NCBI RefSeq assembly: GCF_900157385.1
Contig: NZ_LT717701.1
Location: 2,452,353 to 2,516,352, forward strand
Length of the DNA: 64,000 nt
Source of the DNA: Mycobacterium terramassiliense
Lineage (GTDB): Bacteria > Actinomycetota > Actinomycetes > Mycobacteriales > Mycobacteriaceae
Reading direction: 5' to 3'
The notes under the pieces were generated by a model. It had not been told where the DNA came from, searched no databases, and saw nothing but the letters and a program-made list of their open reading frames with translations. Positions 25,218 through 36,300 of this stretch are shown piece by piece; within the stretch, counting starts at the first letter, position 1; every line of letters starts with the position of its first letter. A program made the position numbers and the translations under genes.

Positions 25218-28200
25218 TGGTCGCCAGACGCCTGCCCGACGGCCGGATCCCGGTGCTGCTCAGCGCCCACGCCGGCGAACTCGTCGCCGCGGACGCCCGG
25301 GCGATCGCCGACTATCTCGACCGCTTTCCGGAAACGACTGTGGCGCAGGTGGCGTGGCGGCTGCGCGGAACCCGACGGGTCCGCAGGCACCGCGCGGTCG
25401 TCCGCGCCGCGGACCGGGCCGAGCTCGTCGACGGGTTACGCGCGCTGGCCGCCGAGCGGGAGCATCCGCTGGTCAGCAGGTCGCCGCTGACCGCCGCGCC
25501 CCGACAGGCGTTCGTCTTTCCCGGTCAGGGCGGTCACCGGCCGGGCATGGGCGCTGCCGCGTACCGGGCGCTCGGCGGCTACCGGGCCGCCGCCGATGGT
25601 TGCATCGCGGCGTTCGAGGCTGCCGGCGTCGAGTCGCCGCTGCGCTACCTGACGGCCGGGGACGACTCCCGCGCTTTTTCCGAGATCGAGGTGCAGGGAG
25701 CGCAATTCGTCCACGCCGTCGCCCTGGCCGAGGTGTGGCGCTCGTGCGGCGTGGTTCCCGACCTCACCATCGGCCAGAGCCTCGGTGAGGTCGCGGCGGC
25801 CGTTGTCGCCGGCAGCATCACGTTGCCGGACGCGGTCGCGGTGATCGCGGCGCGCGCCGGTGTGGTCGATCGCCTTCCGGGTCGCTACGCGATGGCAACG
25901 CTGGGCATCGGGGCCCGGGAGGCCGGGCCGCTGATCGCGGCCGCCGGCGGCTGGGTAGAGCTGTCCGTGGTCCATTCCGCCTCGACCGTCGCGATTTCCG
26001 GAGATCGCGACGCGGTGCTCGCCGTCACCGACGCCGTGCGCGCCGGCGGCGGGTTTGCCCGCGAGATCGTCGCGGGATTTCCGGGGCACACCAGCCTGCT
26101 CGAACGGCTGCGCGAGGAATTCCAACGGCGACTCCCCGAGTCGGAATTCGCCGAGACCCCGGTGCAATTCATCGGCGGCACCACCGGCGATGTGGTGGAT
26201 TCGAAGGCGCGGTTCGGCGACTACTGGTATGCGAACCTGCGCAACACGGTGCGGCTGGACCGCGCGTTCGAGTCGGCAATCCGTTGTGGCGCGGGCTCGT
26301 TCATCGAGGTGTCGCCCCATCCCGCGCTGTTGTTCTCGATCGGCCAGGTCTTCGAGTCCCGCGAGGACCCGGCGGTGCTGGTCGGGTCGGCTCACCGGGA
26401 CGAGCCATTGGTCGAGGCGCTGTCGGCGAATATCGTCACCGCGGCGATCGCCGACCCCGGCCATGGCTGGGGCGACTATCTGGAGCGCGCCGACATGGGT
26501 CCGCCCGGATTCCCGAACGCGCCCATGCGCGCCATTCCGATGTGGGCGCACCCAGAACCGCTGGAGGCAGCGGCTGGGTCGCCCGGGCTCAACATTGCGG
26601 TCGAGCGCTGGGAGCCGGCGACGCCGTCCACACCGGTCGCGGGCGCGCCCGCGCGTCTCGCGGTGATCGGTCCCGGCGGCGACGCCGATCAGCGCCCCCT
26701 GGCCCGGTCGCTGCGCGCGGCGATCGAGTCGCACCCGGCGGCGGCCCTTGCCGCGCCGCGGGATGCCGAGGTCGTCGTGGCGGTCGCCCCGACGTTCGAC
26801 GGCGCCGACGCCGCCGCGGCCGCCCAGGCCCTCACGGAACTGATCGGGTCCGGGCAGCCCGACTATGCGCGCGCGCTCGGCCCCCGCTGCCACACCGTCT
26901 GTTTGGTCACCGTGGGCGCCGAGCCGGTAGGCCATCGCGAGGCGCCGCCGTCACCCACCCAGGCGGCGCTGGCCGCCATGCATCGCAGCATCGGATTCGA
27001 TTATCCCGAGCAGAGTTTCGCCCACCTGGACCTGATCTCGCGGGAGCTGACGCCGGCCGCGGGTCGCGCTGCCGTCGATGCGTTGTTGTCCGGTTGCGGT
27101 GAAACCGCGCTGCGCGAATCCGAAAGCGGTTACGTGCTGTTCGAGCGCTCGCTGCGCGAGGTGCCCGCCCCCGCGCAATGGCCGCTGGGCTCCGGCGCGC
27201 TCGACGACGTGGTGATCACCGGAGGGTCCGGGGCCATCGGCCTGCACTATGCCCGCTATCTCGCCGAGCGCGGCGCGCGGCGCATCGTCCTGCTGAGTCG
27301 GCGCTCCGCGGATCCCGAACTGCTGAAGGCCTTGACGGCCCGCTACGGCACCGAGCTCGTGGCGCCGCCCTGCGATATCACCGATCCGGTCCAATTGTCG
27401 CTCATCGCAGCGGGATACGGCGGCGCCGGCGCGTCGTTGATCGTCCACGCCGCGGGCGCCGCCACGTTCGGCTCGGTACGCGAGCTCGCGGCCGACGCCG
27501 TCGCGGACACCTTTGCCGCGAAGGTCCGCGGTCTCGCCCACCTGGCCGAGGTGTGGCCCGTGCGCGCCGACGCCCGAATGCTGTTGTGTTCGTCGGTGTC
27601 CGGGGTGTGGGGCGGCCGCGGACACGCGGCGTACTCGGCGGCCAATCGGCTGTTGGACGTGATCGCCGCCCGGCTGCGCGACGCGGGCAGGCATTGCGTC
27701 GCGGTGAAATGGGGCCTGTGGCAGGGCTCGACCGAATCGGGCCGGAGCATCGCGGATTCGGCCGGGATCGCCGACATCGAGCGGTCCGGGCTGCGCCCGA
27801 TGTCGCCGGTCGAGGCGATCGAGGCGAGCCTGCGCGAGTGGCGCGAGGACCCGCTCGTGTTCGCGGCGGACGCGGCCCGATTGCGGGCGTTCCTGGACGG
27901 CAGGCGATCCGGGACTCCGACGGTGGAAGCCGTCGCGCACGAACACGACGCGGTGTCGGTGGCCGATGCGGTGCGCGGTCAGCTGGCGGCCGTGTTGGGC
28001 ATCGAGCGGGCCGCCGAGGTGAACCTCGCCGAATCGCTCTTCGATCTGGGCGTCGACTCGATGCTGGCGCTGGATCTGCGCAAACGTCTCAACCGGATGA
28101 TCGGCCGGACGGTGTCCCTGGCGACGCTGATGGGCGAAATCACCGGCGACGAACTCGTCGAGCAGCTCGGGGGCACCGTCGAACGCCCCGAAACAGCACA

Positions 28201-28225
28201 GAAGGTGGACATTTCGCGTGACTGA
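25217..28225 (+). CDS. mbtD: Polyketide synthase MbtD (AT-KR-ACP)
   Basis: 1002-residue partner of MbtC. Acyltransferase domain about 90-400 with VFPGQGG and nucleophile Ser188 (GQSLGE); ketoreductase about 660-850 with the nucleotide loop TGGSGAIG and the YSAAN active-site segment; acyl carrier at the end with Ser948 (GVDSM). No dehydratase or enoylreductase was seen, consistent with a beta-hydroxy product. ATG 25217 overlaps the mbtC stop by one base. The reading frame is open far upstream inside mbtC, but that part is an off-frame shadow. The end overlaps mbtE by 8 bp. Confidence 0.95.
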   Translation: MVARRLPDGRIPVLLSAHAGELVAADARAIADYLDRFPETTVAQVAWRLRGTRRVRRHRAVVRAADRAELVDGLRALAAEREHPLVSRSPLTAAPRQAFVFPGQGGHRPGMGAAAYRALGGYRAAADGCIAAFEAAGVESPLRYLTAGDDSRAFSEIEVQGAQFVHAVALAEVWRSCGVVPDLTIGQSLGEVAAAVVAGSITLPDAVAVIAARAGVVDRLPGRYAMATLGIGAREAGPLIAAAGGWVELSVVHSASTVAISGDRDAVLAVTDAVRAGGGFAREIVAGFPGHTSLLERLREEFQRRLPESEFAETPVQFIGGTTGDVVDSKARFGDYWYANLRNTVRLDRAFESAIRCGAGSFIEVSPHPALLFSIGQVFESREDPAVLVGSAHRDEPLVEALSANIVTAAIADPGHGWGDYLERADMGPPGFPNAPMRAIPMWAHPEPLEAAAGSPGLNIAVERWEPATPSTPVAGAPARLAVIGPGGDADQRPLARSLRAAIESHPAAALAAPRDAEVVVAVAPTFDGADAAAAAQALTELIGSGQPDYARALGPRCHTVCLVTVGAEPVGHREAPPSPTQAALAAMHRSIGFDYPEQSFAHLDLISRELTPAAGRAAVDALLSGCGETALRESESGYVLFERSLREVPAPAQWPLGSGALDDVVITGGSGAIGLHYARYLAERGARRIVLLSRRSADPELLKALTARYGTELVAPPCDITDPVQLSLIAAGYGGAGASLIVHAAGAATFGSVRELAADAVADTFAAKVRGLAHLAEVWPVRADARMLLCSSVSGVWGGRGHAAYSAANRLLDVIAARLRDAGRHCVAVKWGLWQGSTESGRSIADSAGIADIERSGLRPMSPVEAIEASLREWREDPLVFAADAARLRAFLDGRRSGTPTVEAVAHEHDAVSVADAVRGQLAAVLGIERAAEVNLAESLFDLGVDSMLALDLRKRLNRMIGRTVSLATLMGEITGDELVEQLGGTVERPETAQKVDISRD

Positions 28226-31200
28226 CATCGCCGACACCGGCGCCCGGGTCGATGCGGCCAGGCTGGAACTGCTTCGGCGCAGGCTCGCCGAACGCGGTCT
28301 GGCAGCCGCCGAGTACCCTCGTCCCGCCTCCGACGACGAGCTCTCCCACGGCCAGGCCCGCATGTGGTTCGTGCAATCGGCCGACCCCAGCGGCGCACTG
28401 CTCAACGTCTGCGTCTCCTACCGGATCAGCGGCGAGCTCGACCCCGCCCGGCTGCGCGACGCCGTCAACGCCGTGTCACGCCGCCACCGCATCCTGCGCA
28501 CCACTTATGCCCTCAGCGACCAGGGCGACCCGCGGCCCGTGGTGCACGACGACCTCCCCCCGGGGTGGGCCGAACAAGACCTGACCGGCCTCTCGGAGCA
28601 TGCGCGCAGGCTTCGCCTCGAAGTGCTGGCCCAGCGCGAATTCGGCGCGCCCTTCGACCTTTCCACCGACGCGCCGTTGCGGATCACCGTCGTGCGCACG
28701 GCGGCCGCGGAACACGTGCTGCTGCTGGTGGCCCACCACATCGCGTGGGATGACGGCTCCTGGAGGGTGTTCTTCTCCGATCTCACCAGGGCATACCAGG
28801 GCGTCCCGCTCGAGCCGCACCGCCGGTCTGCCGCGCCGGGACCGGATACCAGCGAGGCCGACCTGGACTACTGGCGCGCCGTCATGGCCGATCCGCCGGA
28901 GCCACTGGAACTTCCGGGCCCGGCCGGAACCCGCGTGCCGACCACCTGGCGCGCGGCCCGCACCACGCTGCGGCTGTCCGCCGACACCGCCGAGCGGGTG
29001 ACCGCGACGGCGCGGGACACCGGCTGCACCCCATACATGGTGCTACTGGCCGCCTTCGGCGCGCTGGTGCACCGCTACACCCACTGCGACGACTTCCTCG
29101 TGGCCGCGCCGGTGCTCAATCGAGGCGCCGGAACCGACGATGCCATTGGATATTTCGGTAACACGGTGGCGATGCGGCTGCGACCGCGCCCGACCATGAG
29201 CTTCCGCGAGCTGCTGGCGTCGACGCGAGACGTCGCCACCGGGGCGTTCGCCCATCAGCGGGTCAACCTGGACCGCGTGGTGCGCGAATTGAACCCCGAT
29301 CGCCGGCATGGCGCGGAACGGATGACCCGCCTGTCCTTCGGGTTCCGCGAGCCCGACGGCGGCGGCTTCCACCCGCCCGGCATCGCGTGCGAGCGCTACG
29401 ACCTGCGCAGCAACCTCACCCAGCTACCCCTGGGATTCATGGTCGAATTCGAAAGCACCGGCGCGCTGGTCGAGGCCGAGCACCTGCTGGAGATCCTGGA
29501 ACCCGCGCTGGCGCGGCAGATGCTAGAGCACTTCGCCGTGCTGCTCGATGACGCCCTGGCCCAACCGGACAAGCCGTTGGCCGCGTTGGCGCTACTGGGC
29601 GGCGCCGACGCCGACTGGCTGCGCGCGGTGTCGCGCGGTGAGGCCTTCGACACCGCCCCAAGGACCCTCGCCGATCTGGTGTCCGGGCAGGCCGCGCGCA
29701 CTCCCGACGCCGTCGCCGTGGTCTACGAGGGCCGTCGGTTCACCTACCGCGCCATCAACGAGGCGGCAAACCGCCTGGCGCACTGGCTGATCGAGCAGGG
29801 CATCGGCAGTGAGGACCGGATCGCCGTGTTGCTCGACAAGTCGCCGGAACTGGTCGTCACCGCGGTGGGCATCGCCAAGTCCGGAGCGGTGTATGTGCCC
29901 GTCGACCCCACCTACCCGCGGGACCGGCTGGAATTCATCCTCGACGACTGCGACGCGAAGCTGGTGCTGCGGGATCCGGTGGGCGACTTGGCCGGCTACC
30001 GCGCCGACGATCCGGCGGACGCCGATCGGGTGCGGCCGCTACGGCCGGACAATACCGCCTACCTGATCTACACGTCGGGCACCACCGGATTGCCCAAGGG
30101 CGTCGCGGTGCCGCATCGTCCCGTCGCCGAGTACTTCGTCTGGTTCAAGGGGGAGTACGGGGTCGACCACACCGACCGGCTGCTGCAGGTCGCCTCCCCG
30201 AGCTTCGATGTGTCGATCGCCGAGATCTTCGGTACGTTGGCCTGCGGCGCGCGGATGGTGATCCCGCGCCCCGGGGGGCTCGGCGACATCGGTTACCTCA
30301 CCGCCCTGCTGCGCGACGAGGGCATCACGGCAATGCATTTCGTGCCGTCCCTGCTGGGCCTGTTTCTGTCGCTGCCGGGCGTCAGCCAGTGGCGGACGTT
30401 GCGGCGCGTGCCCATCGGCGGCGAGCCGCTGCCGGGCGAGGTCGCCGACAAGTTCCACGCCACCTTCGACGCGCTGCTGCACAACTTCTACGGCCCGACC
30501 GAAACCGTGATCAATGCCAGCTGCTACATGGTGGAGGGGCCACAGGGCACCCGGATCGTGCCCATCGGCCGGCCCAAAATCAATACCACGATGTACCTGC
30601 TCGACGATTCTCTGCAACCGGTGCCGGTGGGCGTGATCGGCGAGATCTACCTCGGCGGAACGCATCTGGCGCACGGATATCATCGGCGCGCGCGGCTGAC
30701 CGCCGAGCGGTTCGTCGCCGACCCGTTCAATCCGGGGGCCCGGATGTATCGATCGGGGGACCTGGCACGCCGCAACGCCGACGGCGACGTCGAGTTCGTG
30801 GGCCGCGCCGACGAACAGGTCAAGATCCGCGGTTTCCGGATCGAACTGGGGGACGTGGCCGCTGCCATCTCGGTCGATCCCACGGTCGGACAGGCCGTCG
30901 TGGTGGTCAGCGATCTGCCGCGGTTGGGCAAGAGCCTGGTGGGCTACGTGACCCCGGCGGCCGGCGACGACGGGAAGTCCGGGGTCGACCTCGACCGCAT
31001 CCGCGCCCGGGTGGCGGCGGCGCTGCCCGAATACATGTTGCCGGCGGCATACGTCGTGCTCGACGAGATTCCGATCACCGGGCACGGCAAGATCGACCGC
31101 GCCGCGCTCCCCGAACCGGAGGTCGGTTCCGGCGGCGCGTTCCGCGAACCGGACACGGCCACCGAACGCGGCGTCGCGGGGCTGTTCGCCGAGCTGCTCG

Positions 31201-33398
31201 GCCGGGAGCGGGTCGGCGCCGACGACTCGTTCTTCGACCTCGGCGGCCACTCGCTGCTCGCCACCAAACTGGTTGCGGCGGTGCGCAACACGTTCGGGGT
31301 CGACCTCGGCGTGCGCGAGATTTTCGAGCTGGCGACGGTGGCCAGGATCGCCGAACAGATCGACACGCGGGAGCGCGACTCGGCGAGGCCGCGTTTGGTG
31401 CCCGCACCACACGGCGGTCCGGTGCCGCTGTCGTCGTCGCAGCTGCGAAGCTGGGCCACCTATCGCTTCGACGGGCCCAATGCCGTCAACAACATTCCGT
31501 TCGCCGCGGCGTTGAGTGGCCCGTGCGACACCGAGGCGCTGGCGGCAGCCATCACCGACGTCGTGGCGCGGCACGAGATCTTGCGCACCACCTACCGCGA
31601 AATCGACGGTGTCCCATACCAGGTCATCCATCCGCCCGCCGAGGTGCCGGTGCGGCGCACCGGCGGGCCGGACGAGCGCTGGCAGCGGGCCGAACTGGAC
31701 GACGAGCGGCGTTACGTCTTCGACCTGGAGCGCGACCTGCCCATTCGGGCCGCGGTGTTCAGCGTTCCGGGCCGGCACGTCCTGTCGTTGGTGGTGCACC
31801 ACATCGCCGGTGACCACTGGTCCGCGGGGGTGCTGTTCACCGATCTGCTGACCGCATACCGTGCCCGCCGCGGCGGGCAGAGGCCGTCATGGGATCCGCT
31901 GCCCGTGCAGTACGCGGACTACGGCAGGTGGCAGGCGGCGCTGTTGGACGAGGGCGCGGGCATCGCCGGACCGCAGCGCGATTATTGGGTCCGCCAACTC
32001 GCGGGGATGCCGGCCGAAACCGGTCTGCGCCCGGACTTCCCGCGCCCGGCCTCGCTCAGCGGTGCCGGCGACGCCGTCGAGTTCAGCGTCGGATCGGTGA
32101 CCCGCGACAAGGTGACCGCCCTGAGCCGCGACCTCGGTATCACCGAGTTCATGGTGCTGCAGGCCGCCGTCGCGGTCGTGCTGCACAAGGCCGGCGGAAG
32201 CCCGGACATCCCGATCGGCACCCCGGTGGCCGGTCGCGATGAGGCCGGGCTCGATCGGCTGATCGGGTTCTTCATCAACATCCTGGTGCTGCGCAACGAC
32301 CTGGGCGGAGATCCGACCCTGCGCGAGGTGCTGCTGCGGACCCGAGAGATGGCGTTGGCCGCGTACTCGCATCAGGACCTGCCGTTCGACCGGGTGGTCG
32401 ACGCCGTCAGCCCGGCGCGGTCGCTTTCGCGCAACCCGCTTTTCGACGTGGTGGTGCACGTTCGCGACCGATTGCCGCAAGACATCGTGATCGACAGCGG
32501 CCCGGCGGGTGACACCACGTTCACCGCGCTGGAGCCCACCTTCGACGTCGCACACGCCGACATGTCGGTCAACTTCTTCGCCTCCGACCAGGGTTACCGC
32601 GGCCACGTCATTTTTCGCCCCGAGCTGTATCGACGCGGCACCGCGAGCCGGTTCGCCGAGTGGCTGGTCCGCGTCGTCGAGGCGTTCGCCCACCATCCCG
32701 ATCAGCGGCTGCGCCACGTCGAGATCGCCGGGCCGCAAGAGCGACAACGCATTCTGGACCGATCCAACGCTGGCACCGGCATGGCGCGGGTGTACCTGCT
32801 GGACGCCTGGTTGAACCCGGTCCCGGCCGGCGTGGTGGGCGACGTCTACTACGGCGGCGGTCCGGCTGTCATCGCCCGGCTGGCAAGGCCCTCGCTGACC
32901 GCGACCCGCTTGGTCGCCGATCCGTTTGCCGCGCAACCGGGTTCGAGGCTCTACCGCACCGGCGAGCGCGGCGTGTGGAGCGACGACGGCCAACTGGAGC
33001 TGGTGGCCGGAGTGGCGACGCCCGCGGCACCGGCACCGGCCGGGCCCGCCGGTGGCCCGGGGGAACCGCCCGCCACCGCCACCGAACGCGCGCTGGCGGC
33101 CATCCTCACCGACGTGCTCGACGCCGAGCAGGTCGGGCGCCACGACGAATTCTTCAACCTCGGCGGCGACAGCATCCTCGCCGTGCGGGTGGCTGCGCGG
33201 GCGCGCGATGCCGGGCTGCCGCTGACCCCGCGAATGGTGTTCGAACATCCCGTGCTGCATGAGCTCGCGGCCGCGCTCGACGCCAAGTCGGACACCGAAA
33301 CCGGCTCGCACGACACCCATCACGCGCCGATGAGCACGTCTGGGCTCTCCGCCGACGAACTGGCGGCGCTCACCTCGTCATGGGGTAGTCAGCCGTGA
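28218..33398 (+). CDS. mbtE: Mycobactin peptide synthetase MbtE (NRPS)
   Basis: 1726-residue NRPS adding the first lysine of mycobactin. Order: condensation (20-460, His173-His174 in HHIAWDD), adenylation (480-960, YTSGTTGLPKG near 615), carrier (Ser1012 in GGHSL), second condensation (1065-1500, HHIAGDHWS near 1195), a short leftover of an adenylation domain (about 1523-1598: VYLLDAWLNPVPAGV ... LYRTGERG) and a second carrier (Ser1652 in GGDSI). The leftover lacks the ATP-binding core, so the second carrier must be loaded by another protein or stay empty. GTG start inside mbtD. Overlaps mbtF as GTGA. Confidence 0.95.
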   Translation: MTDIADTGARVDAARLELLRRRLAERGLAAAEYPRPASDDELSHGQARMWFVQSADPSGALLNVCVSYRISGELDPARLRDAVNAVSRRHRILRTTYALSDQGDPRPVVHDDLPPGWAEQDLTGLSEHARRLRLEVLAQREFGAPFDLSTDAPLRITVVRTAAAEHVLLLVAHHIAWDDGSWRVFFSDLTRAYQGVPLEPHRRSAAPGPDTSEADLDYWRAVMADPPEPLELPGPAGTRVPTTWRAARTTLRLSADTAERVTATARDTGCTPYMVLLAAFGALVHRYTHCDDFLVAAPVLNRGAGTDDAIGYFGNTVAMRLRPRPTMSFRELLASTRDVATGAFAHQRVNLDRVVRELNPDRRHGAERMTRLSFGFREPDGGGFHPPGIACERYDLRSNLTQLPLGFMVEFESTGALVEAEHLLEILEPALARQMLEHFAVLLDDALAQPDKPLAALALLGGADADWLRAVSRGEAFDTAPRTLADLVSGQAARTPDAVAVVYEGRRFTYRAINEAANRLAHWLIEQGIGSEDRIAVLLDKSPELVVTAVGIAKSGAVYVPVDPTYPRDRLEFILDDCDAKLVLRDPVGDLAGYRADDPADADRVRPLRPDNTAYLIYTSGTTGLPKGVAVPHRPVAEYFVWFKGEYGVDHTDRLLQVASPSFDVSIAEIFGTLACGARMVIPRPGGLGDIGYLTALLRDEGITAMHFVPSLLGLFLSLPGVSQWRTLRRVPIGGEPLPGEVADKFHATFDALLHNFYGPTETVINASCYMVEGPQGTRIVPIGRPKINTTMYLLDDSLQPVPVGVIGEIYLGGTHLAHGYHRRARLTAERFVADPFNPGARMYRSGDLARRNADGDVEFVGRADEQVKIRGFRIELGDVAAAISVDPTVGQAVVVVSDLPRLGKSLVGYVTPAAGDDGKSGVDLDRIRARVAAALPEYMLPAAYVVLDEIPITGHGKIDRAALPEPEVGSGGAFREPDTATERGVAGLFAELLGRERVGADDSFFDLGGHSLLATKLVAAVRNTFGVDLGVREIFELATVARIAEQIDTRERDSARPRLVPAPHGGPVPLSSSQLRSWATYRFDGPNAVNNIPFAAALSGPCDTEALAAAITDVVARHEILRTTYREIDGVPYQVIHPPAEVPVRRTGGPDERWQRAELDDERRYVFDLERDLPIRAAVFSVPGRHVLSLVVHHIAGDHWSAGVLFTDLLTAYRARRGGQRPSWDPLPVQYADYGRWQAALLDEGAGIAGPQRDYWVRQLAGMPAETGLRPDFPRPASLSGAGDAVEFSVGSVTRDKVTALSRDLGITEFMVLQAAVAVVLHKAGGSPDIPIGTPVAGRDEAGLDRLIGFFINILVLRNDLGGDPTLREVLLRTREMALAAYSHQDLPFDRVVDAVSPARSLSRNPLFDVVVHVRDRLPQDIVIDSGPAGDTTFTALEPTFDVAHADMSVNFFASDQGYRGHVIFRPELYRRGTASRFAEWLVRVVEAFAHHPDQRLRHVEIAGPQERQRILDRSNAGTGMARVYLLDAWLNPVPAGVVGDVYYGGGPAVIARLARPSLTATRLVADPFAAQPGSRLYRTGERGVWSDDGQLELVAGVATPAAPAPAGPAGGPGEPPATATERALAAILTDVLDAEQVGRHDEFFNLGGDSILAVRVAARARDAGLPLTPRMVFEHPVLHELAAALDAKSDTETGSHDTHHAPMSTSGLSADELAALTSSWGSQP

Positions 33399-36300
33399 CC
33401 CGGGCCGAACCGCGACCGGCCATCGAGGACGTGATGGCGCTGAGCCCGCTGCAGCGGGGGCTGTTCGCGATGACGACTCTGACCGATCCCGGGGCGACCG
33501 ACCCGTATGTCATCGCGATGGCCGCCGACGTGGCGGGCGCGCTCGACGTCGCCCTGCTGCGCGACTGCGCCGCGACGATGCTGACCCGGCACCCGAACTT
33601 GCGGGCGAGCTTCGTGCACGGCGATCTCAGCCGCCCCGTGCAGGTCATCCCGAGCGCCGTCGAGGTGCCCTGGCGGCAGGTCCGGGCCGCGCCGGACGAG
33701 GTCGAGACCCTGGAGGCCGAGGAGCGCGGCCGCCGCTTCGACCTGGCCCGCGGGCCGCTGATCCGGTTCCTGCTCATCGAATTGCCCGACCGGCGCTGGC
33801 ATCTGGTCATCGTCGCGCATCACCTGGTGATCGACGGGTGGTCGCTGCCGCTTTTCGTTTCCGAACTGCTCGCCCTGTACCGCGCCGGCGGCGACAGCGC
33901 CGCGCTGCCGCCGTCGCCGCGGCCCTATCGCGACTACATCGGCTGGCTGGCCGGCCGTGACCAGGCGGGCAGCCGGGCGCTGTGGGCCCGGCACCTGGCC
34001 GGCCTCGACGGGCCGACCCTCCTCTCCCCGGCGCTGACCGCCACCCCGCCGCAGGCGGGCATCCCGCGGCGCACCACGCTGCGACTCGACCGCGACGCCA
34101 CCACGGCGCTGGCCGAGGCCGCCCGCGCGCGCGGCGTTACCCTCAACGCCCTGGTTCAACTGGCCTGGGCGGCAATACTTTCGGTACTGACCGATCGCAG
34201 CGATGTGACCTTCGGGGTGACCGTGTCCGGCAGGCCCGACGAACTGTCGGGCGTGGAGACGATGGTCGGCCTGTTCATCAACACCGTGCCGCTGCGGGTG
34301 CGGCTGGACCCCCGCACCACCGTCGGGGCGCAATGCGCCGCGCTGCAACGGGAATCCGCCGCATTGCGCGACCACAGCTACCTGGGGCACGCCGAGTTGC
34401 GCTCCCTCGCCGGCATCGGAGAGATGTTCGACACCCTGCTGGTGTACGAGAACTTCCCTCCCGGCGCCGTGGTCGGCGCCACCGAATTCGCGGCCAACGG
34501 CGCGACGTTTCGCCCGGCGAGGTTGGAGAGCGTGTCGCACTTCCCGGTGACCATCGCCGCCCACCTGAGCGCGGGCGAGCTCACCGTGCTGGTGGAGGTG
34601 CTCGACGGGGCGCTGGGCACAATGGCGCCCGACGGCCTCGGCAGGCGGCTGCTGGCGACCGTGCAGCGCTTGGTGGACAACTGGGACCGCCCCCTGCGCG
34701 AGGTCGACGTCCTGCTGGCCGCCGAACACCGCCCGACCCCGCCGCTCGCGCGCGCGGACCCGGTCGCGGTGCACACCAGGTTCGCCGAAATCGCCGCGTC
34801 GCAACCCGATTCGGCGGCGCTCGGCTGGGCCGACGGGCGGCTGACCTACGGCGAACTCGACGCGCTCACCGATCGGCTGGCCGCCGCCCTGGGCCGTCAC
34901 GGCGTGGCCGGGGAGACCCCGGTCGCGATCACGCTGCCCCGGGGCCCGAGCTATGTGGCCGCGATGCTGGCCATCCTCAAGGCCGGCGGCACGATCGTGC
35001 CGCTCGATCCGGCGATGCCCCAGGACCGGGTGGCCGAGATCCTGCGCCAGACGTCGGCGGCGATCGTGCTCGACGAAAAAGTGTTCACCGCCCTGGCCGA
35101 AACCGCCGCGCCCGCCCGCTTCCGGGCGGCCACGGTGCCCCCGGATCACGCCGCCTACGCGGTCTTCACCTCGGGCACCACCGGCGCACCGAAGGGCGTC
35201 ATCGGCACCCACCGGGCGCTGTCGGCCTACTCCGACGACCACATCGAGCGCGTGCTGCGGCCGGCCGCGGCACGACTCGGGCGACCGCTGCGTATCGCGC
35301 ACGCCTGGTCCTTCACGTTCGACGCCGCGTGGCAGCCGTTGGCCGCGCTGCTCGATGGGCACGCGGTGCACATCATCGACGACGCGGGCCGACGCGACGC
35401 CGAGGCGCTGGTCGCGATGATCGACCGGTTCGGCCTGGACATGATCGACACCACGCCGTCGATGTTCGCCCAGCTGCATGCCGCGGGGCTGCTGCGCCGG
35501 GTGCCGCTGGCGGTTCTCGCGCTCGGTGGCGAAGCGTTGGGTAGGACGGCGTGGCAGGCGATCCAACGGGAATGCGCCCGCACGGCCATGACCGCCTTCA
35601 ACTGCTACGGGCCCACCGAAGCCACGGTCGAGGCCGTCGTCGCCGCCATCGACGAGCACGCGCGACCGGCCATCGGGCGCCCGACCCGGACCACCCGCGC
35701 CTACGTGATGGACTCCTGGCTGCGGCCGGTGCCGGACGGCGCCGCCGGGGAGTTGTACCTGGCCGGCGACCAGCTGACCCGCGGCTACCTCGGGCGAGCG
35801 GCCGAGACCGCCGCACGGTTCGTCGCCGACCCGCACGGCCGCGGCGGCCGGATGTATCGCACCGGAGACGTGGTGCGCCGCATGCCCGACGGCGGCCTGG
35901 AGTTCCTCGGACGCAGTGACGATCAACTCAAGATCCGCGGCTTCCGCGTCGAGCCGGGCGAGATCGTCGCGGCGCTCAACGGACACGACGGGGTGCGCGG
36001 CGCCCATGTGACGGCCCGCAACCATGCCAACGGGCCGCGGCTCACGGCGTACGTCGCGGGTGGCCCTCAGCCGCCGGCGGTGGCCGAATTGCGTTCGATG
36101 CTGCTCAAGCGGTTGCCGCGCTACCTGGTGCCCCACCACATCGTCGTGCTCGACGAGTTGCCGCTGACACCGCACGGCAAGGTCGACGAAAAGGCTTTGG
36201 CGGCAACCGGTATCGCGGCGGACCGGGCCGTCCCGCCCGAGACGCCCACCGAGGCGGCGCTGGCCGAGGTCTTTACCGACGTCCTGGAAATCGCCGATAT

